This document shows positions 46,138 to 56,936 of a stretch of DNA of 64,000 nt, one piece after another (the stretch's first letter is position 1; the number at the start of each line of letters is the position of its first letter). The stretch is taken from NCBI RefSeq assembly GCF_032062135.1, contig NC_092859.1:70385757-70449756 (forward strand), in the 5' to 3' direction. The notes below the pieces were generated by a model. The model saw only the letters and a program-made list of their open reading frames with translations. It searched no databases and was not told the DNA's origin. Made by a program: the position numbers and the translations under genes. The stretch comes from Pyxicephalus adspersus (Eukaryota > Chordata > Amphibia > Anura > Pyxicephalidae).

Positions 46138-48849
46138 GTAACTTTAAACCCTAAAATATCTCTGTTAGAATTGATTAGCCAAACTATCCTATAATTGTAA
46201 ATATCTGTGTTGGGCTCACTCACTTTTAGGAATGGCGGATACCTGGGCCTGATGACAACTCTACGTCACTACAAAATGCAATATCAACTCTTGGACTGGG
46301 CTGAAAAAACTGTAGCATTGGAACTTGGAACACTAACAAATACGTCTTGGATCACAGTATGCTACAGTGCCAAACTTCTTCATCCAGTGAAGTATATTGT
46401 TATCCATTTCCCACAATTTTTGTCTTTTCTCGGTATTCCTTTGCCTGTGTCAATACTAGCATTTTCTGGGAAAGACCACCAATTAAGGGATTCTATCAGA
46501 CCTGCAGAGCATTATTGGAGGTGCCGCAACCACCCTACATGCCCAACCACACAAAAGAAAATATGGAAGAAAAACAGAATCTTTGAATCAGGGATGTAGA
46601 ACATATGTAGATCACTAAAGCAACATACTTCATGTCTTGAAAACTGTGAGGGAATGGTACCCCCACCCTCTCAGGGACAGCAACAAGCATTGTAAAGGTA
46701 AATAGATACGGGGTCTAAGAGTACCATATTGATACATATACATTTTAAACTATTCCTCAGTCACCAGGGCGGTAAGGAAACCATAAAGAGGAAAAATTAC
46801 AGGTGTGTGGCCTACCCACCCTCCACATGTGCTCTTGTAAAACATCTACATTCATTTCCTTTAGAATAGTGGCCCCTTCTTTCTATAGCCAATTTTTCCA
46901 ATACAAAAAGTAATTTTAACCACTCCATTGGTTTCAATGTCAACTAGGGCTTAGGGGAGTTTGAGGACTGGTTAATAGCAGTGAACTGCAGTGGTTAACC
47001 ACTGAACAACCACCCTTCTGAACTAAAAGAAACATAAACAAACAAAAAACAGCAATGGTTCATGTCCCCTACATCAAACTTTTCTGTTCACAGACTCTTT
47101 TTACAATAAGTTATGCAAAGAAGGCAGCAGAAGGAAAACAGAACCACAGTAATGAGTTTGGAATAAGTATTTCAGGGATAAAATGTGAGAAGAAGTAAAA
47201 TTAATAAGGGCCCTATTTATGTCTTATTTGTGAAAATGACCTTTATAGCTATATCTCCAATGTATGCTCTTCAGAATTATACTGCTAAATGTATAACTTA
47301 TACCAACATTTAGGCATTTTCCCTGAAAAAAACAACAGAATAATTCAGGGAAAATAATCATTAGCAGTAGAAGAGACACCAAGTGAGAAACAGATGCTCT
47401 TGCCTCCTCCAAGACTGCAAATCACATTGAAAGGCAATTTAGTCTAAGTGCAGTATTCATTTGAAAACATGAAATTTACCGCTTCTCAACAGCTCTGTCT
47501 ATAAAACCTTCCTTTACTTCACAGAATACCAAGCAAGACCCCATGCCTGAACTCCACATTATACTAGCACATTTAATGAAAATGACTTTCATAAACAGTT
47601 TAGCATTCCCAGTAAGCACATAGACATACACACAACATGCATTCAGCTAGGAGTGCCCTGAATTCAATTTATAGAAGCTGACATTGGAGAAAAATATAAC
47701 ATTTCACAATTCATTTTCATGTCCGTGTTTGATTTTATATAGATAACATTCAAAATACATCCTAAGGGTTGAACACAAGAATGATAACAGACACAAACAT
47801 GTTTAATAGTGTTCCTTGGTAGTATTAGATAGTGATTTATTTGTAATTATATATATTTATTAAGGTTTCAATATAAAAAACAAACAAACAAAAAAGCAAA
47901 GTAAACTGTCAACACCATAACTTAGATAAATAGATACCTTAGTTGCCATTAAATAAAAAAAAGGAATGCAAACAGCGTCTCTCTTTTTTAGAAAAGAAAA
48001 AGATCAATAGGATCATAAATAACACTATATATAATACATATATATATATATATATATTTATAATTATACATATATTATGTCTGCAGTTGCAGTAGAACCA
48101 CTAGAATAGAAAATTTTCTGTCTGTGCTCCCACTGCCGTTTACTTTGTTTGCCAGCACTGCAAGGAAAGCATTAGTTGTGATTTGTGTATTTAGTGTACA
48201 ATATGTGCATTATGGTGTGTGCTTATTGGGTATATGTTCATGTGTTTAGTGTATGTGTGCAGAAGTATAACAATTTTACTAGGGATGGGGGCTTTAAGGT
48301 TGCAGTAAAGCCAACAATTGCCATTCCACTCTTCTTTGTCTCCTCTTTTTCTTTTCTGTGGGGGCTCAAAATTTAACCTCAAACATTGAGGAAATCTAAC
48401 GGAAGAAATGAATTACAACAGGTGGAGATGGAATAAAGTATTGCAGCAAAGGCTGCTGTTTATTGCATATGTTAATGGTTTAGTATTATCTTTTGTTGCC
48501 TAGAGATCTTCCTTAGAAGGTAGCATGGAATTCAACTGAAACACAATTTCTAGCACATGATTTTCTGGTACAATAGAGTACCTACAGGTTCTCTTTTGCC
48601 AAAAACTATTTTAATTCTCTGTTAGCAATGTATTTTGTGTGTGTACACAGCCTGTGGTATGTGCGTTTAGCAGTGTGCCCTCATGGATCATTCCCTGCAT
48701 CTTGCAGATGCGAGCCAGGTGATGGGGAAATCAGTGGCTGCCATGACCCGGGTAGCTCGGACCTTTGCCCATTTTCCCCCACTCTCATCGCTCCCTCCCA
48801 CAACTTACCAGCCTTTACCCCCCCTCAACTAAATAGACTTAAAATGGTT
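46138..48849. other. Non-coding stretch
   Basis: ORF 46207-46599 (130 codons) is the longest outside repeats but shows no recognised motif, and its start lies 70 bp past the solo LTR. A TA run is at 48030-48056. Nothing else supportable. Confidence 0.45.
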
Positions 48850-49480
48850 GGCAAGCAGCTGTTTATTTAACACAAATTAAATAAACAATTTAACAATAAA
48901 TAACAAATAAATATAAACTCTATGCAAATTTGCAACTAAGCATAATTTAACATACGAACAGTAACATAACATTACCATAACAAATTTCTCAACAATTCAA
49001 TCCCCAAAATTTACCACCATATTAACCACAATGTTGCATTTGTACTACAACAAACAACCTGTCCCAAACCCAAACAACTAGGCTGCAGGTCTTGGAAAGT
49101 AAAGTCCGCATCCAACAACATATATGATCCAAACCTCAACATCACCACACCTAGCCGCCCAGCACTGCCTCAGGGGCCTACACCGTACCCCCTTCAAAGG
49201 GGCACCCCGCCAATTTGGTTGCCCTTCCAGAAATTACCAACAGGACTCTTACCTTCAGCCAGACCTCAACCGCTCACTCGCTTATAACTAACCCATAACC
49301 CTATCTACAGGGCGGGAAATTTTTCTCTCACAGAAACTGTCCTTAACTTCCGTTCAACCGTTCATTTAACCCTTCATATTCTCCTCCAACCTAAACTTCC
49401 GACCCCTTAACTAACCCCTCCTTAACCAATCATTAACCCTTTGCCCATCTTCTTGGGCAGCCCTTGCACCCTGTGATGCA
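48850..49480. repeat. Strand-asymmetric (G-poor) block, possible repeat
   Basis: The plus strand is markedly poor in G for about 600 bp (AACAAATAAATATAAAC, CCTCAACATCACCACACC, CCCCTTAACTAACCCCTCCT), with TTAACC/CTAACC words recurring toward the 3' end. On the minus strand it reads as G-rich, for example GGTTAAGGAGGGGTTAGTTA. No TIR, LTR or tandem period could be fixed. Such skew can arise in a transposon-derived repeat or from strand-biased mutation. Confidence 0.4.
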
Positions 49481-51329
49481 GGCCCTACGCCTAGTTTCCT
49501 GCTGCTGGCCTCTCTTTAATCAAAAATAGGAGAGCAACAAATGTAGATGCTGGTGGAGGCCACATTAGTTGATAAGTATGCCATATTATAAAAGTATTTT
49601 CTGCACACTTGCACATTATGACCATTGTTTTGAGGACCAGCAATAAATGTAGCTCTGCTACAAGAATGAGGAGCTCTTTCGCTAATAAGGCCGGAAGTGT
49701 TCCCAACACAGAGTACAATTTGCAGTGTTCACAAATATTCTGGATTAATTATATAAATGGCTTTGCTTTGGCAGTACTTAAAGTAGAAACATGGCCAAGA
49801 AATAAGTTAGGCTTAATTACTTTGAAGAAATGTATTTTCTGTGGAAACAAGTCCATTTAATGAGCACTTGCAGTGTTCTGAAACACTGTTACATTATGGT
49901 ATTACCTCTACTGCAGAAAGTAATGACAATTTTTTTATAGAGAAACATACATCGTTACTATTTGAGTGCTTTGATGTAAGATAGATTTTGTAAACTGAAA
50001 TGATAAATGCGTAAGAAATTAATAAAGTAAATTAAATACTATCATCACAAATAAGCCTCATCATTCAGTTTCTGTTAACAAATGTCCACATTTCACATTA
50101 CACCTATTTGAGCTTGTTGGGCATTCCATTTTCAAACCAGGGGAAATACTACTGAGCTGTTTCCACCCTTTTGTGGCTTCCACTTTTATGAGAAGGGTTT
50201 TCATCTGATTTTTGAGTGTGTCTTGGGGAATGTGATTCTATTCAGTCTGACAAATGCACAATAAAAAGTCATGGCTTGAAATTAGCATTCTAATGCATTC
50301 CAAAGCTGTTTTATATAGCTGCGATCAGAGACCCTTGTAGACCACTTGAGTTCCTCCCCACTAAACTTGTCAGAACTCAAGTTTTTGAAGTGGATGGCAC
50401 TAACTCAAGATCTCAATGGGGACAAAATGTAGTAAACAATTCCTCAGTTTTATATATAAACCATGACCGTCATAAAATGTATCATCCAGGCTAAAGCTAT
50501 GATTAGTATTTCTAAAGACAACTATTTTAGTAACAAAATACACCTGCATTGGGGCCCCACACACTGCAAGGGGTAAATTCCTGTTCAGGTCTTAGGGAGG
50601 GATGGACAAACCACTTTTACTTACAATATTCCCTATATTCCCTTGTTTTCAAAGGCTCCAACAGTATAGGGAAGAAGAGTGTGCCAGCTGTTAGTGGAAT
50701 AAAGGATATGGTAGAGAAAAGTCCTTCTTTTGACCCCCCCCCCAGACCTAAATCTTGAATTTCAGCTGTAAGGTTTTTGGATGGGGTATGGAAGTACTGG
50801 AACAATTTGTCTGAAACACAGGGTGAGCACAAATCTTCAAAAGAAAATGCCTGTTCTGGTATGTAGATTTTACACTGTTTGTAAATAAGCTTGAAAACAA
50901 AATAGGTATTGTATTACCTTTGTAATCTTTAGGATGAAGAAAATACAACAATAGCAACCATTACAACAATTTTAGCAGGTTTTCATGGCGTTTTTAGTGA
51001 CTAATAAGACTTCTAATATAGCATAGAAAAAGTTAACTGTGGGTTGCTATGGAGTCCTGCAATTCCCTTAGATGTCTCATGGTGTCAATACAACTCTTCT
51101 AATAAAGCCCAACTAATGGTCTATGTAAAGTAATATTCTCCAAAGTGATCCTTTCTAGTTTGTACAGATCATTTAATGGGCAGGTAAACAATACTACAGG
51201 AAAATAAAGCTGTCAACTAAACTGCAAGTTTTTTATAATATCTCCCAGTCATTTCTACACAGAGGGAATATTTAACAGAAGAAGTGGAAAAGACTGTGGA
51301 AAGTGAATGATCATTCTGCAAAAGATATT
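49481..51329. other. Non-coding stretch without recognised features
   Basis: No supported feature; small ORFs on both strands have no recognisable motifs. A nine-C run is near 50737. Confidence 0.5.
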
Positions 51330-51531
51330 TCATGTAGATTAGTGAACGTGGGGGAAATTCACTTTGCAAAGAATAGCGAATGATGTGCAAAGAAATATAA
51401 AACAACTGTTTTTTTTTTGCGTGCCCTTGGATGGCTGAAGTCAGCAGAATTTCACCTTATTTCCTAGGTCACCTCTACCTAATTCACTTTGCTTAAGTGA
51501 GCAGCCCAAACTCCTTTAGTAAATCAGCCCC
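51330..51531 (-). mobile_element. Possible second Harbinger-like MITE family
   Basis: Read on the minus strand from 51531: GGGGCTGATTTACTAAAGGA, GTTTGGGCTGCTCACTTAAG, CAAAGTGAATTAGG, then a middle part, then CTTTGCAAAGTGAATTTCCC. The start resembles the GGGCCTGATTTATTAAAG end but the body is different. The motif AATTCACTTTGC occurs twice in the same orientation on the plus strand. The second terminus is unclear. Confidence 0.45.
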
Positions 51532-51791
51532 AGTGTGAAACAGGTCATGGTAAGAAACCAATGGGTTAGGATCAGCTGCAGGCAGTCTACAGGCAATATT
51601 AGTAACTAATAACTTGTCCTATGCCTACCTGTTTTGGGAAAGAGTTTGCTGACGCAATCTATGACCCATTAGACTGCATTTCACTCAGCTCTTCTACAAA
51701 AAATGTTTTTTGTTTTTTTTTTTGTAAGGAAAGAGTTATCATGTCAGTGCAAAAAAGATATTATCTGGGACCCTTTTTCTGTGCTTATAGT

Positions 51792-52012
51792 GGCCCTGAT
51801 TTAATAAAGTTCTCCAATACTGGAAAAGATAAACTATCATCAGATAATCTGGGTGATCCAGAATACTTTGAATGCATTTCCTAAAATAATTTGCTATTTT
51901 TTGGCAAATGTTTTTAATTCTTGACCAGATCTATTCCAGGTTTGCTTGATCACCCCGGTTCACTCATAATAGTTTATCTTTTCCAGTCCTGCGAGCTTTG
52001 ATCAGTTAAGTC
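51792..52012. mobile_element. Diverged Harbinger-like MITE
   Basis: Follows the 23857 element end to end: GGCCCTGATTTAATAAAG, AAGATAAACTATCATCAGAT, GGGTGATCCAG, a central AAATAATTTGCTATTT, CAGATCTATTCCAGGTTTGC, GATCACCCCGGTTCACTC and GCGAGCTTTGATCAGTTAAG. Both terminal repeats are recognisable but well diverged, so this copy is older. Confidence 0.75.
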
Positions 52013-53079
52013 CAGTAAGTTCAAAGCAAATAATTACTTTATAAGGAGCAATCAAACCTTTCCTTTATGGGACTGCCAGGGGTGATATAAGAAGCAACTT
52101 GGAAGTGTCTGGCTTCGGAGTACAATCGTTTCTGTTGTGTCTGTTTTCAATATATACTTCACTGAGTTCCTAAGTGTTCAACCTTTAAGGATTGAACCTT
52201 ATTGTACTATTACCTTTAGATCTAAATGCTATGGAGTGCCATGGCCTGTCTGATTCTAAATTGGTTGGTATGTTCTAATAATGCATACATTTGGTGAATG
52301 TAAATTGGATTTTATATAAAATGTGAAATGTGTATAACAAACTTCAGCTTTCTCCATATTAACAGCGAGGTGAATAGGTAAAATGTGTAAGATTCCATGC
52401 TATGTCATAACAATATTGCCATCTAGGGGCACACAGTACTCATGCAAATTCTATACAATTCCAATCTCTTTTTATGTTACGCACATTTACTTGCTTTGTC
52501 ATGATTTACCAATTTCTATTTATCATCCATCATATAATATAATGATTTTTGTTACTCCCACCACCAACTGTCCAAGCTTTCCCTCCTACTTATGTACTGC
52601 TGAGCATATGACTCATACTGATTCACACTGGCTGCATCATAGTGTAGAATAATTACAGACAGATAGCTCACAATAAGAGAGATATATTGATAAAAGACAC
52701 AGGTGTATTGTGACTGCAGATCATTCCTTGCATCACACAAAGTTTAGGACTAGAACTAGAAAACTCTCCACAAACCAGTAACTTGTAAAAAACAACAACA
52801 TCACAGTAACCACTGGATTATACACTAGAAGAAATTTTAAATTGTGATTATTTTGTGGTTTAAAATTAGACCTATCACCAAAAAATTCATTTTGGGTAAT
52901 ATGATTGCTTGCTCTATTACATTAGATAAAAAAAATGAAATACTTTTATTAATTTTATATTGCCTCCCCTCACTTCCGAGGTTCTCGCCGTGGCAAGAAA
53001 GATTGCTAAGTATTCCTGCAGAATAAATTACCTAATAATAATGTGTTTGTTAAGCAAATGTGTCCACATTATAAATTCC
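52013..53079. other. Non-coding stretch without recognised features
   Basis: AT-rich with no supported feature. Confidence 0.5.
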
Positions 53080-53170
53080 TGACAACCCCTATTTTATGTA
53101 CAGCGCTGTGTAATATGTTAGTGCTATATAAGTACTGTTTAACAATAATAATAATAATAATAATAATTAT
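53080..53170 (+). mobile_element. L2/SINE 3' tail fragment
   Basis: GACAACCCCTATTTTATGTA, CAGCGCTGTGTAATATGTTA, GTGCTATATAAGTACTGTTT, then an AACAATAATAATAATAAT tail. Short 5'-truncated copy. Confidence 0.8.
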
Positions 53171-53304
53171 GTAATAAAGCTTTACTTTGCTTGAAACAGC
53201 AAACTTAAAGGTGCAATCTGTGAGATTGATATCATCAGTGTAATTTTATCTTTGTAATTTTTTAATTTAGGAATTTTAATGCTATTTAATAAAGTATCTT
53301 TGAT

Positions 53305-53435
53305 TACACAGCTCAACAAAAAAACATTTTTTTTTCACTTGCCAAGGATTTTTCAATATATTTAGTGTATTTCAGGTCTGCTTAATCCAGAAAAGACATC
53401 AATTTCAATGAATTGGCTCTAGTTCTTGTGACACA
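53305..53435 (+). repeat. Left terminal inverted repeat of the 53.3-kb element
   Basis: Matches 55937-56060 in inverted orientation. The clearest shared blocks are TCAACAAA at the tip, CTTGCCAA, and TGGCTCTAGTT(C/T)TTG at the inner end. A poly(T) stretch enlarges this copy. Confidence 0.6.
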
Positions 53436-54816
53436 GGAATAGGAATAGACGATTTTACCAACAGCAAATGGTAACACAGCATATTATTATCAATCTTTAT
53501 TTACACCGATGTTTTGCATTTTATATATTAAATGTAGCATTATATTCATTAAACTTTCATTTGCCTTCTTTTTATTCATTCATATGAGTTCTTCAATCAG
53601 AAGTTGTTTAAATGACCCTAATGTATTTTGCTACATTTGTGGTGAATATTCTCAGCAAAAACAGAGAAATATTACAGAATTTGTGTAACAAGCATATCTT
53701 GCATATTTTGGTATTAAACTGGGGGGCCAAGATAAATATTGAGCTCCCAATATGGTATGCAAAATTTGTGTAGAGTGTCTACGTCAGTGGAAAAACGGAA
53801 AACTGAAAAAAACTGGTGTACCTATGGTATGGTGAGAGCCCAAAAATCATCATAATGATTGTTATTTTTGTGCTGTGTAATGTAAAAGGTTTTGTTACAA
53901 GAAAAACAAGTGGGAGTACCCTGATTTGGAATCAGCAAGATGACCTGTGCCTCATGGTGCTGATGTTCTCATACCAGTGTTCAGTACACTTCCTGATATT
54001 CCTGTATCCAACATGGAGGATATACAGGGTTTGGAGTATAATCCAGGAGTTAGCAGTGGAAGTGAATATGAAGGTTAAAGTGTTTCATCAAACCAGCAGT
54101 TCTCCCAAGAAAAGCTCAATGATGTAATACGTGACCTAAGTCTGAACAAGAATTTGAACTTTTAGCATCCAGGCTAAGAGGAAAGAACTGTCTGAGACCG
54201 GAAGTTAAATTAATAGTTTATAGGACAGAGAGGTGACACTCCTACCATATTTCAGTGAAGATGGAGACTTTGTGTACCGTTGTAACATCCCTGGACTACT
54301 AGCCCATATGGGAGTACAAGAATACCAAAAACAGAAGACTGGCGGCTTTTCAAAGATCATTCGACTCGAAGTTTGAATCTGTTTTACTGCATAATGGCAA
54401 CTGCTTTGCATCAATTCCAATTGGTCACTCAACAAAACTTAAAGAAGAATATGAAAATATGAAAGTGGTCCTACAAAAGCTTTGCTATCATGAACACCAT
54501 TGGTCCATTGGTTTTAAAAATGGTGAACTTCCTACTTGGACAGCAAAGTGGATACACAAAGTACTCATGTTTCATCTGCTTGTGGGATAGTAGAGTAAAG
54601 CAGGATCACTGGGAAAAAGTGTAATGGCCTTCATAGGAAAGCATTAAAAAAAGGTTCAGTGAACATCATTAAACAGCCAATGGTTGACAAAGAAAAAATC
54701 ATTCTCCCTCCACTACACATAAAGTTGGGATTAATGAAGCAATTTGTTAGAGCTCTAAACAAGGACGGAGATTGCTTCAAATACATTTGTAGATTCTTCA
54801 GTGGATTGAGTACTTA

Positions 54817-54939
54817 CCGTATTTTTCGCCGTATAAGACGCCGGAATATAGGACGCACCCAATTTTAAAGGAGGAAAATCTAGAAAAAAAAGATTCTGAA
54901 AGATTATTCCCCTTCTGATCACTCATGTGCCATTCATAC
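54817..54939 (+). mobile_element. CCGTATTTTTCG-type MITE inserted in the pseudogene
   Basis: Begins CCGTATTTTTCGCCGTATAA directly after TA at 54815-54816 and cuts the ORF just after codons for CRFFSGLS. It continues through GACGCACCCAATTTTAAAGG and one copy of the CCCCTTCTGATCACTC unit seen in the 5.7-kb MITE, then runs into the N gap. A second copy begins at 63937. Its far end, and the codons missing between the insertion and 55442, lie inside the gap. Confidence 0.75.
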
Positions 54940-55441
54940 NNNNNNNNNNNNNNNNNNNNNNNNNNNNNNNNNNNNNNNNNNNNNNNNNNNNNNNNNNNNN
55001 NNNNNNNNNNNNNNNNNNNNNNNNNNNNNNNNNNNNNNNNNNNNNNNNNNNNNNNNNNNNNNNNNNNNNNNNNNNNNNNNNNNNNNNNNNNNNNNNNNNN
55101 NNNNNNNNNNNNNNNNNNNNNNNNNNNNNNNNNNNNNNNNNNNNNNNNNNNNNNNNNNNNNNNNNNNNNNNNNNNNNNNNNNNNNNNNNNNNNNNNNNNN
55201 NNNNNNNNNNNNNNNNNNNNNNNNNNNNNNNNNNNNNNNNNNNNNNNNNNNNNNNNNNNNNNNNNNNNNNNNNNNNNNNNNNNNNNNNNNNNNNNNNNNN
55301 NNNNNNNNNNNNNNNNNNNNNNNNNNNNNNNNNNNNNNNNNNNNNNNNNNNNNNNNNNNNNNNNNNNNNNNNNNNNNNNNNNNNNNNNNNNNNNNNNNNN
55401 NNNNNNNNNNNNNNNNNNNNNNNNNNNNNNNNNNNNNNNNN
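54940..55441. other. Assembly gap (502 N)
   Basis: All N. It hides the rest of the MITE and probably some 100-200 bp of the interrupted ORF, judged from the protein motifs on either side. ORFs translated through it are meaningless. Confidence 1.
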
Positions 55442-55936
55442 AAGTTACATGACTGATACTGAAGCTTCTGCCTGGCACAGCTATGTCATGGTTGTCAAGA
55501 ACTTCTGGGGTAACTATAAAGCACAAAATTATAATGAACTGGTACAAAATTTGCTCTTAAACTTTAAAAATGTGGGTGCTACTATGAGCATAAAGGTACA
55601 CTATCTCCATAGCCATTTGCAAAAATGTTCAAGAAAACCTTGGCGATTTCAGTGAGGAACAAGGGGAGAGGTTCCATCAAGATATAAAGGTGATAGAAGA
55701 AAGGTATCAGGACAGATGGGATAGACACATGATGGCAGACTACTGCTGGAGCCTTCAAGGTGATTGTTCTGATCATCAACATAAAAGGAAATAATACAAA
55801 CAGAGTTTTTTAATGACTTCTTTGTGATTAGTTCTGCAATTATACTGAATATATTGGCATTACATTTTTCTATTTTCTAGTTTAATTTTGCTTAATTTTT
55901 CATGTTTCATTAATTTTCCATAAGGTTATTATTGAG

Positions 55937-56060
55937 GTCATTATTTCAAAAACTAGAGCCAGTCTAGCAAAACCAATACCATTTTTGGAATCTGTGCATT
56001 AAACATAACCTAAAATCACTTTAATGTGATTGGCAAGATAATGTTTGTTGACCAGTGTTA
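55937..56060 (-). repeat. Right terminal inverted repeat of the 53.3-kb element
   Basis: Complement of the left TIR; ends with GTCAACAAAC/ACACTG at 56060. It abuts the MITE at 56061, which may have inserted at the very tip. Confidence 0.6.
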
Positions 56061-56367
56061 AGCTAAGCACACACTTCCAATGGTTCTCGCCGGCTCAGGG
56101 CCGATATTGGACATGAATCTCAAGTGTGTACAGCGGGCGTCATTAACCGTCCAAACGACCGCCCTGGCGGATCCACGGACGATGAACGATCGTAATGCAC
56201 ATGAAGGGGGAGAGCACGCAGTGGGATGGCGCTCTGTTGCTATCCCCCTCCCCTCTGCATAGAGCGGAATAGTGCTGCATCGTTTATACATCGTGGAGTG
56301 CTTAGCCGTTGGAAAGGATTGTGAAAGATCCTTTCCAACGACTATAATTGCAAGTGTGTATGCGGCT
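56061..56367. mobile_element. ACACAC-type MITE, CpG-rich copy
   Basis: The left end AGCTAAGCACACACTTCCAA and the right end read on the minus strand AGCCGCATACACACTTGCAA are imperfect inverted repeats. TTA precedes (56058-56060) and follows (56368-56370), a possible 3-bp duplication. Near the right end, GTTGGAAAGGAT faces ATCCTTTCCAAC, a strong hairpin. CpGs (CCGTCCAAACGACCGCCC, GGATCCACGGACGATG) are well kept, suggesting it is young. Confidence 0.65.
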
Positions 56368-56660
56368 TTATAAAAAAAAAAATTTCTTATTTGTTTATTA
56401 TCCTACTGTGATGTAAAATTGGCTTAAAAAGTCCCAGAAATTAGTGGTTTTCCACAAAATTGTAATGTAAAATAGGGACGTGGCCATGATCAATAAGTAC
56501 AGGTTGGATATACTTGTGATATTATCAGTGTCCTCCCTCAGTGATCACTTAGGCTGTACATTATAGGTCAGCAGTTGATCACAAGGTCAGAGGCAGTAGC
56601 AAGAAAAGGGGGTGGTAAATGTGCTGCTATGTCATCTACAGGAAGAACTTTAGTCTAAGA
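56368..56660. other. Short non-coding stretch
   Basis: Nothing recognised. Confidence 0.5.
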
Positions 56661-56936
56661 CACTGGTTGCCAACCTTTCTGGACCCACTGACCACAAAAT
56701 TTACTGGCTCTGGACCACGCATGTGTGGGGAGCTGAATGTCACTCAAAGAGGAAGAATCTTCCCCCAGGGTGACGTCATGATGCCAAAACCCGCCCACTG
56801 TGTCCAGAGACACAACCCACCCACCGCCCTGAGCCTGTAATCTGTATGGGGGTCCGCGGCTCTGGCAGGTGCCCCTCCCCCAAGTGGGGTCCTTTTCCTG
56901 ACCCCTCGGCTCGGGGTTGCTCTGGTCAGAGAAAAA
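56661..56936 (+). mobile_element. hAT-like repeat (CACTGGTTGCCAACC), right end missing
   Basis: Starts CACTGGTTGCCAACCTTTCT, close to the hAT-type terminus CAGTGGTTGCCAACC, then GACCCACTGACCAC, GGACCACGCATGTGTGGGGA, a GC-rich middle (GGGTCCGCGGCTCTGGCAGG) and GGTTGCTCTGGTC, where the expected inverted terminus GGTTGGCAACC is not found. So it is truncated at the right. ORFs here are not real. Confidence 0.6.

Larger units (their letters stand above)
53584..55794 (+). pseudogene. Broken ORF of a recurrent metazoan 'uncharacterized' transposon-like protein
   Basis: Starting at ATG 53584 the frame reads MSSSIRSCLNDPNVFCYICG, then (after stops) CKICVECLRQWKNGK and NDCYFCAV. These are three CxxC-type pairs that suggest an N-terminal zinc-binding region. 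Farther on come VLLHNGN-like text, SGYTKYSCFICLWDSRVK (another CxxC, followed by HW), PPLHIKLGLMKQFVRALNKD, and at the end SEEQGERFHQDIKVIEERYQ and MMADYCW before a TAA at 55792. From memory this order of motifs is shared by proteins that occur repeatedly in arthropod and vertebrate genomes as 'uncharacterized protein'. At least five in-frame stops occur in the first 120 codons (some look like CGA to TGA decay), there are several frameshifts (one near 55625), and an inserted MITE plus a gap breaks it at 54815. It cannot be functional. Role as transposase is inferred from the flanking TIRs. Confidence 0.6.
53305..56060. mobile_element. Decayed DNA-transposon-like element with long TIRs
   Basis: An approximately 2.76-kb unit. 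Its left end (from 53305: TTACACAGCTCAACAAA, then CACTTGCCAAGGAT, TTTAGTG and GAATTGGCTCTAGTTCTTG) matches its right end read on the minus strand (from 56060: TAACACTGGTCAACAAAC, then TCTTGCCAATCAC, TTTTAGG and GACTGGCTCTAGTTTTTG). The terminal repeats are about 125 bp, imperfect, with several small indels. Between them lies one broken ORF on the plus strand. Long TIRs around a single ORF are the layout of a cut-and-paste transposon, but I cannot assign the superfamily. A MITE and the assembly gap interrupt it (54817 onward). Confidence 0.6.

Noticed and set aside
46207..46599. 130-codon plus-strand ORF
   Set aside because: Starts just outside the solo LTR, no motif recognised, and the overlapping frame is also open; likely chance.
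54798..55655. Long ORFs of 175-249 codons
   Set aside because: They run through the N gap; the translated X residues carry no information.
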